A stretch of 64,000 nucleotides of DNA from Nemertoderma westbladi (Eukaryota; Xenacoelomorpha; Nemertodermatida; Nemertodermatidae): the NCBI GenBank assembly GCA_032718475.1, contig JAUCBJ010007290.1, forward strand, positions 154,070 to 218,069, given 5' to 3'. The notes beneath the pieces were generated by a model. That model worked only from the letters and a program-made list of their open reading frames with translations, had not been told where the DNA came from and did not search any database. Positions 9,941-21,519 of the stretch are shown piece after piece. The first letter of the stretch is position 1, and every line of letters begins with the position of its first letter. The translations under genes and the position numbers were made by a program.

Positions 9941-10264
9941 CTTGTAGAATCGCGATGGATGATGCATATCTCACAGAGATACAAAAAGATACAAAAGAAA
10001 CTTCGACATGGACAATTTGAACTCGCGCAACGTTATGTAACCGCAATACCGAACGCAAACCGGTCATGGGTATAGATGGATCTATGCTACCCCAACCAGT
10101 CCTCGAGATGCAGTTTGACGAGAGAATAGTTAAGATCGGTTCAGCCATTTATGGAGATCTCCAAAATGACTTTAGAAATATGGAGAATATCCCATATCCT
10201 TTCGTAGACACTCGATTGCACCATCGGCAGAAGGCCGAGGTTTCTTCCGAACTATGTATGCCAA
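9941..10264 (+). repeat. Duplicate of 15029-15349 (downstream-ORF segment)
   Basis: About 320 bp nearly identical to 15029-15349, in the same orientation, joined abruptly at 10265 to integrase sequence. It keeps an arginine codon (CGA) where the 15-kb copy has a TGA stop. The order is out of place for one BEL element, so a tandem or recombined copy with a deletion is likely. Confidence 0.8.
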
Positions 10265-10265
10265 C

Positions 10266-11290
10266 TATGTATCTTTACCAATACTGGTGTGGATTTATTT
10301 GGCCCTATTGAAGTGTATCGCGCTAGGACTATAGTCAAGTGATGGTGCGTCATTTTTGTTTGTATTACTTGTTGAGCGATCCATCTTGATATGGTGAATG
10401 ATCTATCTACCAACAGCTTCATACTGAGTTTACGCCAACAAATCGCTCGTTTTGGGACTAGCAACACTTGAGATCTGACAAAGGTACTAATTTCAGTGGC
10501 ACCAACAACGATATTAAAGCTAACGTAAACGATTGGAACCAAAGACAGGTGGGGACGATCAGCTGAGAGTAACAGCATCTAGCTGGACCTCCAACGCCGC
10601 CGACGCCCCTTGGTGGGGAGGAAGTTGGGAGAGATGCATACGTAGCGTGAATACCGCATTTCACTTTGTAGTGCCGTGCCGCGCGTATCGCACCGACGAA
10701 CTTTTGCGGACGTTAATGGAGGAAATAGCCGCTTATCTCAACGAGAGACCGCTTATGCCAGTCTCATCGAGTCCAGACTCCCTAGAAGCGCGAACACCCG
10801 CGCATTTCCTACTAAAGAAACCTGTAGCCATGCTCCCGCAGTCGGAAATAACGGATGGAGACGAGTACTGCCAACAAACTTGGCAACTTATGCAGTTATT
10901 ATCCTGTCGTTTCGCTGACCATTCAAAAAATATTATCTTCCTATGCTACAACTTCGAACAAAGTGGTTTGCGCAGCAAGAAAATGTCAGCGCCGGAGACA
11001 TGGTCCTCATTGTGGAATCAGATCTTCCCCGTAAGAGGTGGCAGACAGGTCGTATCATCGAGACTCATATATCCGATGATGGTTTAGTGAGATCGGTGGA
11101 ACTCGTAGTCATGCGACGTAACTACAAGAAACCTGGAATCGTTTTTGAAACTCAACAACTTAATCGCCCGGTTGGTCGTTTATGTTTATTGGAAAGAGAC
11201 CAAGAGTTGTCCGGCAACTACGGTAAACAAGAGACTCTTCCTACAACCAACTCCCTCATCCAACAAACATCTAGGGACTCCACAAAGTAA
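10266..11290 (+). pseudogene. BEL integrase C-terminal half, decayed
   Basis: Homologous to 34672-35682 of the young element. It starts at the catalytic-core TNTGVDLFG segment and includes PWWGGSWER, the DUF5641-like tail with LRTKWFAQQENV, and RKRWQTGRI. It has several stops, for example a TGA where the young copy has an arginine codon near 10340, and a frameshift near 10925. Catalysis is not possible. This is a remnant of the old BEL element. Confidence 0.85.
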
Positions 11291-12963
11291 CAGCGATTGG
11301 AGTGGGTGTGTGACCATATTATTTTATTTGTTTTATTTTATATTTATGTACGCATTATTATGTAATTTATATTATTATGATCGTTCTATTTAATTTTATT
11401 TAGTAGAATAATATTTTAGACGATTATTCAGTAGAGTAGTGCAATATATTTCGTATTTTATTAATTAATTTAGTATAATATATTTAGTTAACGGCGAGAT
11501 ATAATTTCATTTTCTCTTTCCTTACTGTCCGTATCCTACTATAAATACGTGATTACAGTAAGATGAAATGTCAGTACTTATTAAAGTACAATCTATACCG
11601 CTCCTACTATACTTAGGTATTATTGGTAAAGTAGAGTATTAGGAATGCAAAGTTCAGATCCTCGTGTCTCGGCTAAACCAAGCTCTGGGTAGACCTTGGA
11701 AACGACTTGCCTCTTCTCACTGACATTGCTTCTTGCAATATTGCTCTCGTACCATATTTTAAATAATACATATAGTAGAAAGATGTCCATTTAACAGTAG
11801 CGCTGTCAAAGTAAATCTGTTACAATCTTTGACCCATAAATCTGTTAAACCCTTTGACCATCTGAAATTCTAGTCGATTAAGATATCGCGGCACCCACCG
11901 ATATACTTGATAGACAAAATTCTAGAATCAGTGGTTAACGTCCCCAGACATGTTCTGGAATAAATTGGTGCCCATCCTAATATTAACTATTTGTTAAATA
12001 TTCACAACATTATTATAACAAATGTTGATATAAAAATCTGTTAAACCCTTACATCGTCTAAAATTGTAGTCAATTAAGATATCGTAGTACTTACCGATAC
12101 CCTTAAAAGATAAAATTTATGGAATCAAGGATCAGCGTCCCCAGACATATTCTGGAATAAAACTGTCTATTTTAATATTAAATAATAAAATTCACAGGAA
12201 TAAATTTTAAATTCATATCCTCTCATGAATTAAATAAATTGTCATTTTATACAATTTATTAACATTCCCAAAATTCCGTTAATTAATAGATCATGGGAGC
12301 GGAGATTCACCCTATGAGTATAGCAGTGTGAGAGAATCTCCAGCGTATAGCCAATAGCCGACAAAATTAATAAAAATCATATATAAAGGGAATATTAATA
12401 ATCAAAGAGTCACTATTAAATAGCATCCCAGATCTGTATGCATGAGAAATACCGTAATTCTACCGCTAGATTTGCATAATGTCACCATAGTAACAACCAA
12501 GCTAGAATTAGATGTGAGTTAGAGGAACAATAGAAAGCTTACCCCATTGAATAGCATAAGAAATAAATAGCATACTGCTAGTATCCCAGGATACCCAATA
12601 ATAACGTGGCATTCTGGAAGGCACTTGACTAACGGACAAATGGCCCTAATTTGTACAAATTGTGGCAGGAATGTGGAATTTGTGTATTTATAGGTGAATG
12701 TTACTACTAAAGTGTGTTTACAGTAGCGAGCCGCAATTGTGAAAGTTATCCTACATCTGTATCAAGTACCTCCAGTATATTCGAGCCCTTGGGACGGACA
12801 GTAGAGTGATTCATGCTGGTTATTGTTGTCATTGTGTGGCTACTACGTTGGCGAGGGGCACAGCGACAGCAGTACATCAGCGCTGAGGATCTCAGGGCTG
12901 AGGGGGATTGAAGGCGGCGACACCCTCTATTCGTTGTAATCTCAATAAACTCATATAGCAACT
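11291..12963 (+). promoter_or_regulatory. Conserved non-coding module between pol and downstream ORF (old copy)
   Basis: About 1.67 kb without ORFs but clearly similar to 35683-37306 of the young element. Two diverged repeats (about 11870-11970 and 12055-12165) each end in a hairpin with CCAGA and TCTGG arms followed by AATAAA. A stem of GGAGATTC with GAATCTCC lies near 12302-12343, and another of about 10 bp (AATAAATTGT with ACAATTTATT) near 12232-12261. An acceptor-like TGTTTACAG lies near 12714-12722, before the ORF start at 12964. This suggests 3'-end formation for the gag-pol RNA and a separate or spliced downstream message. Confidence 0.6.
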
Positions 12964-14010
12964 ATGACTGAGTTGATAGAAGATGATCTTGGTATCAGTG
13001 AGCGATATACTCTACCACTACAAGCGTTTGTTGATAGTTTGATAAGCGGCGACGCGAGTCAACACGCAATGGAAGGTGATGGTTGTTATATCGAACCGCC
13101 AATGTCAAAGGAACAGCTCAAGCGTGAATTAGACCATAGAAAATTCACCGCTCGCTATACCATCGTAATGGTATGTTTATGGACTTCTTAACTACTGGTC
13201 ATCCTATTGATTTACACAATACTGACAATGTAGATACCGAAAGGGAGATAATTTGGTTTAAATATCACACCCAGCGGAGTCGGAATGACAAACTGAGAAT
13301 CGAAAGTTCTATTCGAAACCGACTCGGAAGAGAAGATGTTGAAGAACCGGACAAGCATAGTGACTTTTACGAATACTTAGAGTTCCTGAGAGAAACTTAT
13401 CTCAATGTAGATAGTCAACAAAATCTAGAAACTCGATATCCGTAAGGTATACATCCTAATCCCATGATGGAACTTAAACGACTGTATTTTACTATGATGT
13501 ATCTTACCACCGATCGACCACTACCTGTTGACCGGATAGCTTCAAACAGATGGAGGAATATTGTAAAACTGGAGGAAGATATTGAACTTGGACATACATA
13601 TTCGCTACAAGAGTTCTTAGACGAACGCTTTCAAAGACAAGCGGAGGAGAATCAGCTCGAGGAGAAACATATCAAAATGGACGAGAGAGAAGAAGCAGCT
13701 CAAATACTTATGACTGATCTCTATTCCAAAACCATCATTCATCCTTTCGGAGATAAACTCTTTGCGACAGCACAACCTCAACCGGTTGATATCAACTTAA
13801 GATCTAGAGATCTTATCGCTGACGCTCCTATGTTACAACGTCCGCCAATCGAAGCTGCTCGTGTTGACGGTATACTCGTTGAACCTCCGGACAATCGAGC
13901 GGATCTTGTCCGTCGTATGGTACACAAGGTTAACATACGCGCTAGACCTTTACAGATCTCATTTTACAGGATCAAAGATCACCCCTATTATGTCCATTTA
14001 ACTCAATATT
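12964..14010 (+). pseudogene. BEL downstream ORF, N-terminal part (old copy)
   Basis: Starts with the same MTELIEDDLG opening as 37307 of the young element. It runs through three frames: 12964-13170, about 13173-13445 and 13464-14010, with a one-base loss near 13160 relative to the young copy. The segment is rich in charged residues (EENQLEEKHIKMDEREEA), with no membrane segment, signal peptide or recognised catalytic motif. It is interrupted by a LINE-A fragment at 14011, and the frame continues at 14519 once that insertion is discounted. Function unknown. Confidence 0.6.
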
Positions 14011-14506
14011 CCGATCCGGTCCGATTTAGGTCCGATTATTTAGAGCAGCAGTAGTTCCAGTACTTCTCTACGGGAGTCCATGCTGGGCTCTAACTGCTGA
14101 GGACACCAAATCTCTGGATGGCACATTCACAAGAATGCTACGCCAGGTTCATTGTGTCAAGTACAATGCACACATCTCCAACCAGACACTATATAACATT
14201 GGAGGTGTCTCATTGGTTCCCCCAAGCTTGACACTAGAACAAAATTGCCTCCGCTTTGCAGGACATTGCTTTCGCCGTGAGGACCAGCCAGTGCATAATC
14301 TTGTAATTTGGCAGCCTCATGGAGTGAATAAGCATGGTGGACAGCCCATGACTTTCTTGAGACGCATCTTAAAGGACACTGGCCTTAAAGATGTGGATGA
14401 TCTAGCAAATGTCATGGGTGATAGGGAGTTGTGGCGGTGCAATTTTCTTGACAAGCCGGCACAGCATTCTTAAAAATGCAGCTGCAATGCAGCATGCCGA
14501 TCCTAG
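14011..14506 (+). mobile_element. LINE-A fragment, 5'-truncated (copy 3)
   Basis: The last ~145 codons of LINE-A (14039-14473), the short 3' UTR and a CCTAG tail start. About 28 bp of unrelated filler (14011-14038) sit at its 5' junction. A 12-bp target-site duplication, TAACTCAATATT, flanks it at 13999-14010 and 14507-14518. It is nested in the downstream ORF of the old BEL element. Confidence 0.9.
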
Positions 14507-14518
14507 TAACTCAATATT

Positions 14519-15546
14519 ATATGGTGAAACCCGAAGATCCTACACATAGTTTAAGGTTTCTACCTTTGATAAATCCCCTTGATCTTGTTGAACTCAAACA
14601 ACTACAAAAATACTTAAGATCAATTGGTTAAAGTAAACTCATTTAGAAACCTTATAATGTTTCAAGAATAGAAAATGACGTAATACCTCCATATAATCTC
14701 GATGGATTTATTAAAACTCGATTAGTCCATTGGAATCTAGATGTATTGTTTGAAGAAGAAAGAATACAAAGATATGGAGATGAAGCTACACATACTACGC
14801 ATTATTTGAAATGCGATTTACCTAACGCCAGCGACCGTGTGACATTATGGCATCCAGTGGACATGAACATAGAAAAGGCCACCAAAGAGTGGAACGAAAC
14901 TCTTAACGTTATCGAAATGTATGGAGTTGTTACTTACGATAACGAAGGTAGTGTTCCTGTTGGAGAACTAGGAACTACGAGAATGATACATATACGAGGA
15001 TTAGCTGGTTCTACCCATGTTTTTACTCGGGCTTGTTCCAACGCGATCGATTACTCTTTGGAGACTCTCACAGAGATACAAAAGAAACTTTGACATGGAC
15101 AATTCGAACTCGCGCAACGTTATGTAACCAATACCAAACGCAAACCGGTCATGGGTATAGATGGATCTATGCTACCCCAACCAATCCTCGAGATGCTGTT
15201 TGATGAGAGAATAGTTAAGATCAGTTCAGCCATTTATGGAGATCTCCAAAATGACTTTAGAAATGTGGAGAATATCCCATATCCTTTCGTAGACACTCGA
15301 TTGCACCATCGGCAGAAGGCCGAGGTTTCTTCCGAACTATGTATGCCAATACACCGAGCGGAATCAACAAAGTACAAAGGACCTCCATTGGACATCTGGC
15401 CTTCCAGGAATACGGATGGAATTTTAAAGTTGGGAATCCTGTCAGTTATCAACAAATATATGGCGACCATTATTCGCGATTATATTTTGACGGACCATTA
15501 ACAGCACCTGGAGTTGATTATAGCTTTATGAGTGTTCCACTCCATC
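14519..15546 (+). pseudogene. BEL downstream ORF, middle part (old copy)
   Basis: Continues the ORF after the LINE fragment. One frame runs to a TAA near 14629. A second runs from about 14650 to 15501 with one in-frame TGA at 15091-15093, where the duplicate at 9.99 kb has CGA, as expected from CpG decay. A shift near 15340-15350 opens a third frame to the insertion point. After the nested BEL element this frame resumes at 19911. The young element lacks this whole part. No known domain was recognised. Confidence 0.55.
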
Positions 15547-15994
15547 TGTCGTGGAATTGGTTCTATTCCATTGGGTTAGGGTAAAGGAAAGGAAAGTTTC
15601 TCCTTCAATCTGTTACTTGTTATAATATTTCCAGTTTAAACATACAATTAAAATCGAATACAGTCAGTGAACTGGTGAATCAAACCGTACCCGGTATTAC
15701 AGTAATGCGGTAACAATACAGCAATATCACAGCTGCACAGTACTGCTGTACTACGGTATACGTTGTAGACATTGTTAACATACAGACAGGTACTAACACT
15801 ATACCATAAACCAGTGACAACTGATCACAACATGACAACTAATTGTAGTACCGGTAAAACGGGTAAATCGCAACGCATACAGTATTTATATATAAAACTA
15901 AAAACCCAATATTCCCCTTTTGTACTGTACGCACTACATACAGTAATACAATTTGCGAGGGTGATAATTTATAAATTTAGCTTATTCTATAACA
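15547..15994 (-). repeat. 3' LTR of young deleted BEL element
   Basis: 448 bp, paired with 19458-19905. The only difference I see is at the fifth base (TGTCG versus TGTCA on the plus strand). Confidence 0.95.
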
Positions 15995-16002
15995 CTCCCC
16001 CC
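15995..16002 (-). promoter_or_regulatory. Polypurine tract
   Basis: The minus strand reads GGGGGGAG directly next to the 3' LTR, the expected site for plus-strand priming. Confidence 0.75.
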
Positions 16003-16190
16003 GTAGACAAGAGTCTACACCCAACGGTCCCCCTTTTGTGAATGTGAGTGGTGTGTGTATAAGCGGTACTGTTGTAATTCTACAGTATCTACTGTGAAAC
16101 TATAGTATCTAAAACGTCATTAAGTACTGTCCGTAACCTAAAATTTTCTAAAAATTTGAATAAGTAAGTAAACACATAAATAAACACATT

Positions 16191-18305
16191 TTATTCTTGG
16201 ATTTCTAGAGGAATGAGTTGACGCAATGATCGATTTAGAGATGTAGCGCCTTTCCCTCTAGGGGCGACTCGGATACGAGCAGATCGTATATGGCCATCCC
16301 GTGATACTATAAGTTTTTCTATCTGGCAAAGTTTCCACATGCAACGTGGCAAACTTTCAGAATGTAGGATGCAAATGTCACCTACTTTAGCAGTAAATTT
16401 ACCACTATTCAAATTACGATGATGAGAACGTAATTCTTTGATGTATTCTGAACGCCATTGACACCAACACTCGTTTTTAATTATCTCTTGATATCGTGCT
16501 CGGTTTCTTAATTTAGTTTTAGAAGTAAGTGGTGTGGTTACACGTACAGACGCATCAACCAGCGTACAAAGACGTTTACCTACTAGGAAGTGACTTGGTG
16601 TCAATGGTGAGTGTAAGTCACTAGCGTCATCAGTGACGCATGTTAGAGGTCTACTATTTACTGCAGCTTCAATACCCAGTAAGGTGCTATGAAGCTCTTC
16701 AGCTGTCAATTTTGCGCGACCTAACACCTTTCGTAAAGAATGCTTCGTTACACCAACGAGGCGTTCTATGAAACCATATGCAGCCGGATTTTCCGGCAAA
16801 TTTAATTCCCAGTCAATTTTTAATTTACCAAATGTCTCGGTGACCAGGGAATTTCCGAGAAATATATTGTATGCTCTCAACTCCTTTATAGTCGCTCTAA
16901 AATTCGTCGCATTATCACTTAACATGCGTTGTGGGACGCCCCTTCTTGCTATGAAACGCTTAAAAGCGTTTAAAAACGATACGGCACTTAGAGAACTTAC
17001 CAACTCTAAGTGTATCGCGCGAACCACGGCACAGGTAAACAATGCCACCCATTGTTTTCCAGTTGCAGATATTGGGTCTAACGGGTTAGCTGTAACAACG
17101 AGAGGTCCCATGAAATCGACCCCTGTAATTTCGAAGGCATTTACTTGATCATCTAAACGAGTTGCAGGTAAGGGTGCAATAGGTGGTGCACAATATGGTG
17201 CGCCCTGTACCCTTTTACATGCTACACAAGGGGAGATTGTACTTTTGACTATTTGGCGACCGCGTGGGACCCAATATTTCTCACGCAATTCGACTAAAGT
17301 GTGTCGAACCCGTCCGTGCTCGACACGCTCATGAGCTCGTGATATAATGAGCTTGGTTATGTGTGCGGTGGGTGGGAGCAGAACAGGATGTCGTGAACCC
17401 TGTGAAAGAGGTGCGTTCTGTAGGCGCCCCCCACAACGCAAAATGCCATGGTCATCGATAAAAACATTGAGTTGTTTTATAATAACCGGGCATTTTCCCT
17501 TTTGATCTCTCAGGAACGTAAAACAGTCTGAGAAATAGGTATGCTGTGTACATTTCACAACATCAATCTCGGCAAGATTTAGTTCTTTTGCTGTTAAATA
17601 TGACAATTTATTTAAAGGTTGTTTTTCAACAGCAAGCATTAAATTGTTACGAAAACGGTATACCCATGCTACAGTTTCACATAATGAGTACATTGAACTA
17701 AAATCTGTGAAAGATACTATATTATTTAACCCATAAGTGGATTTGGACTTATCACCAATAATAAGCCGGACAGACTGGTCTGTCTGGCCCTTAATGACTG
17801 TACCTGGTGGGACGTTAATTTTGAACGCGTTTGTATTATTCACCTGGTTTAATAATATAGTATCAGTATTACAATCAACACTGGATGTAGTTTGGTCTAT
17901 AATATTCTCAGACAGGCATTTTATTTCTTTTCGACATGCATCAGAAACTTTATTGATGTCGCTAATTATGTCAGGAGGCCACTGTTCCTCGCCCCCTTGC
18001 AAGAATTCGGGTCCATTAAACCAATGAACTGATTCTTGCAATTCGACTGCAGATAAACCTCGTGTAGGGAGATCTGCCGGATTTATCTTTCCTGGACAAT
18101 AACGCCAAGTTATATTAAGTGCCCTTTTTATTTCGCGTATCTCATGAACGCGATTTTTAACGAATTGGTATTGTGTATTATTTTTATCTAACACCCAAAA
18201 TAAGACATCCTTGGCATCACACCATATATAGACATCGTCTATTTGTATTTTAATTGAACTATATACGAATTTAGTTAGACGAGAGGTTATTAGCCCCCCT
18301 AGCAA
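16191..18305 (-). pseudogene. BEL pol fragment: RNase H end and integrase
   Basis: 704 codons open, without its own ATG; the first codon is TTG and a TGA lies just upstream. It begins in the RNase H C-terminal region (CDAKDVLFWVLDKN, CPGKINPADLPTRG). A H2C2 zinc-binding region follows (HERVEHGRVRHT, CVACKR). The integrase core has its acidic residues in TGVDFMGPL, SDNATNF and YGFIERLVG, and a DUF5641-like tail ends the frame. Protease and RT are lost by a deletion joined at 18306-18314. The integrase frame itself is intact, but no translation start is visible, so it is probably not expressed. Confidence 0.85.
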
Positions 18306-18314
18306 TTCTAGGAT

Positions 18315-19154
18315 TCATAGTTTTATTGCGAGAGTTCTCGGAATACATGATACAATATCTGGAATAACCGTAAGCTGATATTGAGTTGGTTCAACACTTA
18401 GAGCTTTAAGTGCTCGGATGTGTGCGACGCATGTGTCATGTATTTCACGTAACGGACAGCCTGATAACCTTGTAATCGACCTGAGTTGTTGGATATGGGC
18501 CGCAGCGATTTTCTTTTCATTTCCATAACGCTCCTTTAGCAGATCCATCGCTACAGAAAAGTTTGAACCGTCGACTGGCAGACCAGCCAACAATGTTTTT
18601 GCAGGACCTCGTACACTCTGTAATAACTGTTGGAATTTAAGAACGTCCGGCAATGCGGTGTCTTGAATTGCTGCTATGAAGGCTTCATACCAACCTCTGT
18701 AATTAAGAATGTTGCCATCAAAAACGGGAGGGGCTAGTCGAGGCAGGACTGTTTGTGCATATATACGGCTATCCATTAGTGATTGATTTGCAAAGGATGC
18801 ATTTAGAACTTTATCTGCATTTAATGTGATAGACGCGTCCTCTGTAGTTCTATGCTCCTCGTGTCTGATAGATTCCTTAATGGCTACAATTGCGTTTTCA
18901 ATTCTTACATTGTAGTCTTCGGTCTCATTTACATCGTCATTTATTTTTGTGGCCGTATCTAGGAGTGCCCAATACTCTTCACTCATGGAGTTTAGACGTT
19001 GTAAATACCTTTCCAACATTGTCACGTCCATATGCTTTTTTACAGTCGAGGAATTGAAGTCAAGATCATTAATTTTTCTAGTTACCGCCGCCCTTACACC
19101 ACCTCTCGATCTTGCAATTTTTAACAATTTTTCGGCTGTAGATGGTTCCGTCAT
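18315..19154 (-). CDS. BEL gag fragment (DUF1759-type)
   Basis: 279 codons from an ATG at 19154. The first 130 residues are helical and charged. A DUF1759-type capsid region follows (PPVFDGNILNYRGWYEAF, LLQSVRGPAKTLL, DLLKERYGNEKKI). It ends early at the deletion junction with the pol fragment, so the zinc knuckles of a full gag are missing. It could give a capsid-like protein without nucleocapsid, if translated. Confidence 0.8.
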   Translation of the reverse strand: MTEPSTAEKLLKIARSRGGVRAAVTRKINDLDFNSSTVKKHMDVTMLERYLQRLNSMSEEYWALLDTATKINDDVNETEDYNVRIENAIVAIKESIRHEEHRTTEDASITLNADKVLNASFANQSLMDSRIYAQTVLPRLAPPVFDGNILNYRGWYEAFIAAIQDTALPDVLKFQQLLQSVRGPAKTLLAGLPVDGSNFSVAMDLLKERYGNEKKIAAAHIQQLRSITRLSGCPLREIHDTCVAHIRALKALSVEPTQYQLTVIPDIVSCIPRTLAIKL

Positions 19155-19439
19155 TTCGGAAGTGTTTACCTGTTTACCAGTATGTCTGATCTACAAGGAA
19201 AGCTGATACCGGTAGCAGAATATCCGATTTAGGAATTCAGGTTGGCTCTGTGCTCCTTTATTGTAGCATTGAGAGCTGATATTGAAGATGAAGGCCTACC
19301 AGTACCGGTACGGCCTACCTTTTGCAAATGACGCAGTCTACTGTCAGACTGTCGCTTCGCCGTCGATGTAGGCCTATCGGTAGTCTGACGGAGGTACAAT
19401 TTCGACTTCAGAATTAGAGAGTTTCCCGATTTGACCCAT
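19155..19439 (-). other. 5' leader of young deleted BEL element
   Basis: About 285 bp of untranslated leader between the primer-binding site and the gag ATG. It is rich in ACCGGTA and TAGGCCTA words. No other feature was seen. Confidence 0.6.
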
Positions 19440-19457
19440 TCCCCTTATCGGGCGCCA
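19440..19457 (-). promoter_or_regulatory. Primer-binding site
   Basis: The minus strand reads TGGCGCCCGATAAGGGGA directly after the 5' LTR. The initial TGG fits the CCA end of a tRNA. The tRNA was not identified. Confidence 0.8.
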
Positions 19458-19905
19458 TGTCATGGAATTGGTTCTATTCCATTGGGTTAGGGTAAAGGAA
19501 AGGAAAGTTTCTCCTTCAATCTGTTACTTGTTATAATATTTCCAGTTTAAACATACAATTAAAATCGAATACAGTCAGTGAACTGGTGAATCAAACCGTA
19601 CCCGGTATTACAGTAATGCGGTAACAATACAGCAATATCACAGCTGCACAGTACTGCTGTACTACGGTATACGTTGTAGACATTGTTAACATACAGACAG
19701 GTACTAACACTATACCATAAACCAGTGACAACTGATCACAACATGACAACTAATTGTAGTACCGGTAAAACGGGTAAATCGCAACGCATACAGTATTTAT
19801 ATATAAAACTAAAAACCCAATATTCCCCTTTTGTACTGTACGCACTACATACAGTAATACAATTTGCGAGGGTGATAATTTATAAATTTAGCTTATTCTA
19901 TAACA
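19458..19905 (-). repeat. 5' LTR of young deleted BEL element
   Basis: 448 bp, TG...CA. On the minus strand a TATATAAA box lies near 19796-19806 and is a likely promoter element. Confidence 0.95.
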
Positions 19906-19910
19906 CCATC

Positions 19911-21441
19911 CCTCATTAGCTATATATACCATCTTTGAGAACGCTACACTTGCCGGTTGGTTAGCCGATGTGTGCAGTCGAATTATATGCGCTCATCCCT
20001 TAGTGCTTGGAACTTAACTTGCTAAGCTAGATGAACACAATAAATTCATCCGATTTGAATGCTTTAGGCGCTTTCTGACTCCATTCCGTAATGTTGACAG
20101 TCAGTTTAAAGACCGCGCTTTGACCAAACTCAGGTTGAGAGATTCCGCCGCTGAGAAGTTGGATAGCGCTGGATTTGCCATTTTTAAGGCCATACGGATT
20201 TGCCTTACGTTTGTATACAGAATCTACATTCATCTGTCATGCAAAGACCCTGAATCCCCACGGGATACTCTATTGTGGAAGTTCAAACGGTGGGTTCCCT
20301 TGAGAAAATGGCTACATCTATCGAAGCTATGCAAGTTGAAGAAGAACCAATTTGCTTGGAATCTGAAGAAATTCAACCTGCAAATCTTGGGAAGCTAATG
20401 CAGATCTCCATTGCGAATCACGTCACAGATACTATCCAGGACGTGCATATGAAGGAGTTTATGCGTTTCACCCATACCTCTTTTCCTCCGTTGAACAAAA
20501 ATCTTGCACTCCCAGTTACAAACTGATGAAATGTGTTGGCGAGAGCATTTCAACCAAATACGTTCGCAAATATCTGAGAAATATCAACCCCAATAGCTTG
20601 GATTCTTATAACTTGATTAACTTTATCCGCCAAGATCCTGAATACGGTGAAAAAGTATATTTTTAAAAAGATTTGATGGTTTTGGCTATGGTCAGAGAAT
20701 GATCCAACTCTGTAACTTGGCAATCGCTCAAATCCATTCAGCTGAATGGCACAGTAGAGTAAACTAAAGTAAATTCCCTATACAATGTTCTGAAGGGGAG
20801 ACTGACAGAGAGTAATCCAACAATAAAACATTTTGCAATAATGTTAGCATTAATGTAGCCAACTCACTGTGTACTTAACAGTCATTCAGCTTACATTAGC
20901 AGAGTGAGATATTCCCATAGATTGCATTGGGAAGAGTAATTCAGCTGAGGCGATATTAGATTTCAAACTAAACCAACCAGTTAATGTTTGCTTTGACAGA
21001 GAGTGGTGGCCTATACAAACAGTATGGGTGTACTGAGTATAATAATCTTGGCATCCTCATCGATTTATTACTAAGCCTTCTGTAGAAATGCATTACATAA
21101 GCCATTTTTCATCATGACACCAGCTGTTATTGGTGTTATTTTACCATTGCGCCTATGGCGTTTTTTCGTTTATGTCTATTTTTCGAGCCCACGGCTCATG
21201 GACGAAATAGCGGAACATACCAGGGACCTTAGAATCGCGGTATCAAGCCACTGTGAAAATTTCATCAAAATCGTTAGAGTAGTTTTGGCTGTAGATCAGT
21301 CAGCCAGCCAGTCAGTCAACAATTCTTACAGCAATGAACCTCTCGTTATAGCCCTCCTAGTAAAGTGGCTCGCCCCAAAGAGAAAAGGATTCTGACCAGT
21401 CTCAAAAACTTCGTAAACGCCATTCACAAAAGAAGAACTGA
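19911..21441 (+). pseudogene. BEL downstream ORF, C-terminal part (old copy)
   Basis: Continues the frame broken at 15546. It holds an open stretch to about 20030, one stop, and then a further open stretch to about 20395. Homology to the young element resumes at 20337-20390 (like 37684-37710) and 20445-20640 (like 38135-38335), and at 21340-21441 (like 38640-38743, the basic tail). The zinc-knuckle segment of the young copy (about 37710-38130) is missing here. The part at 20660-21330 has no counterpart in the young copy and may be another insertion or diverged sequence. Confidence 0.55.
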
Positions 21442-21519
21442 TAGTTAGAGTATTTTTTATATATTAGAAACTGTGATTTTTTATATTTTATAGGCTTAAA
21501 TCCCATTTTCTGTGAGTGG

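Larger units (their letters stand above)
15547..19905 (-). mobile_element. Young, internally deleted BEL/Pao element
   Basis: A 4359-bp element on the minus strand with two 448-bp LTRs (5' LTR 19458-19905, 3' LTR 15547-15994) that start TG and end CA and differ visibly at one base. A 5-bp target duplication CCATC lies at 15542-15546 and 19906-19910. It has a primer-binding site, a polypurine tract, a 5' part of gag and the end of pol, but zinc knuckle, protease and most of RT/RNase H are missing. It is therefore a recent non-autonomous insertion into the old BEL element. Confidence 0.95.

Noticed and set aside
11939-11960. p53-type half site AGACATGTTC
   Set aside because: It is the loop and arms of the CCAGA/TCTGG hairpin, and the half-site consensus is lost in two of the four occurrences.
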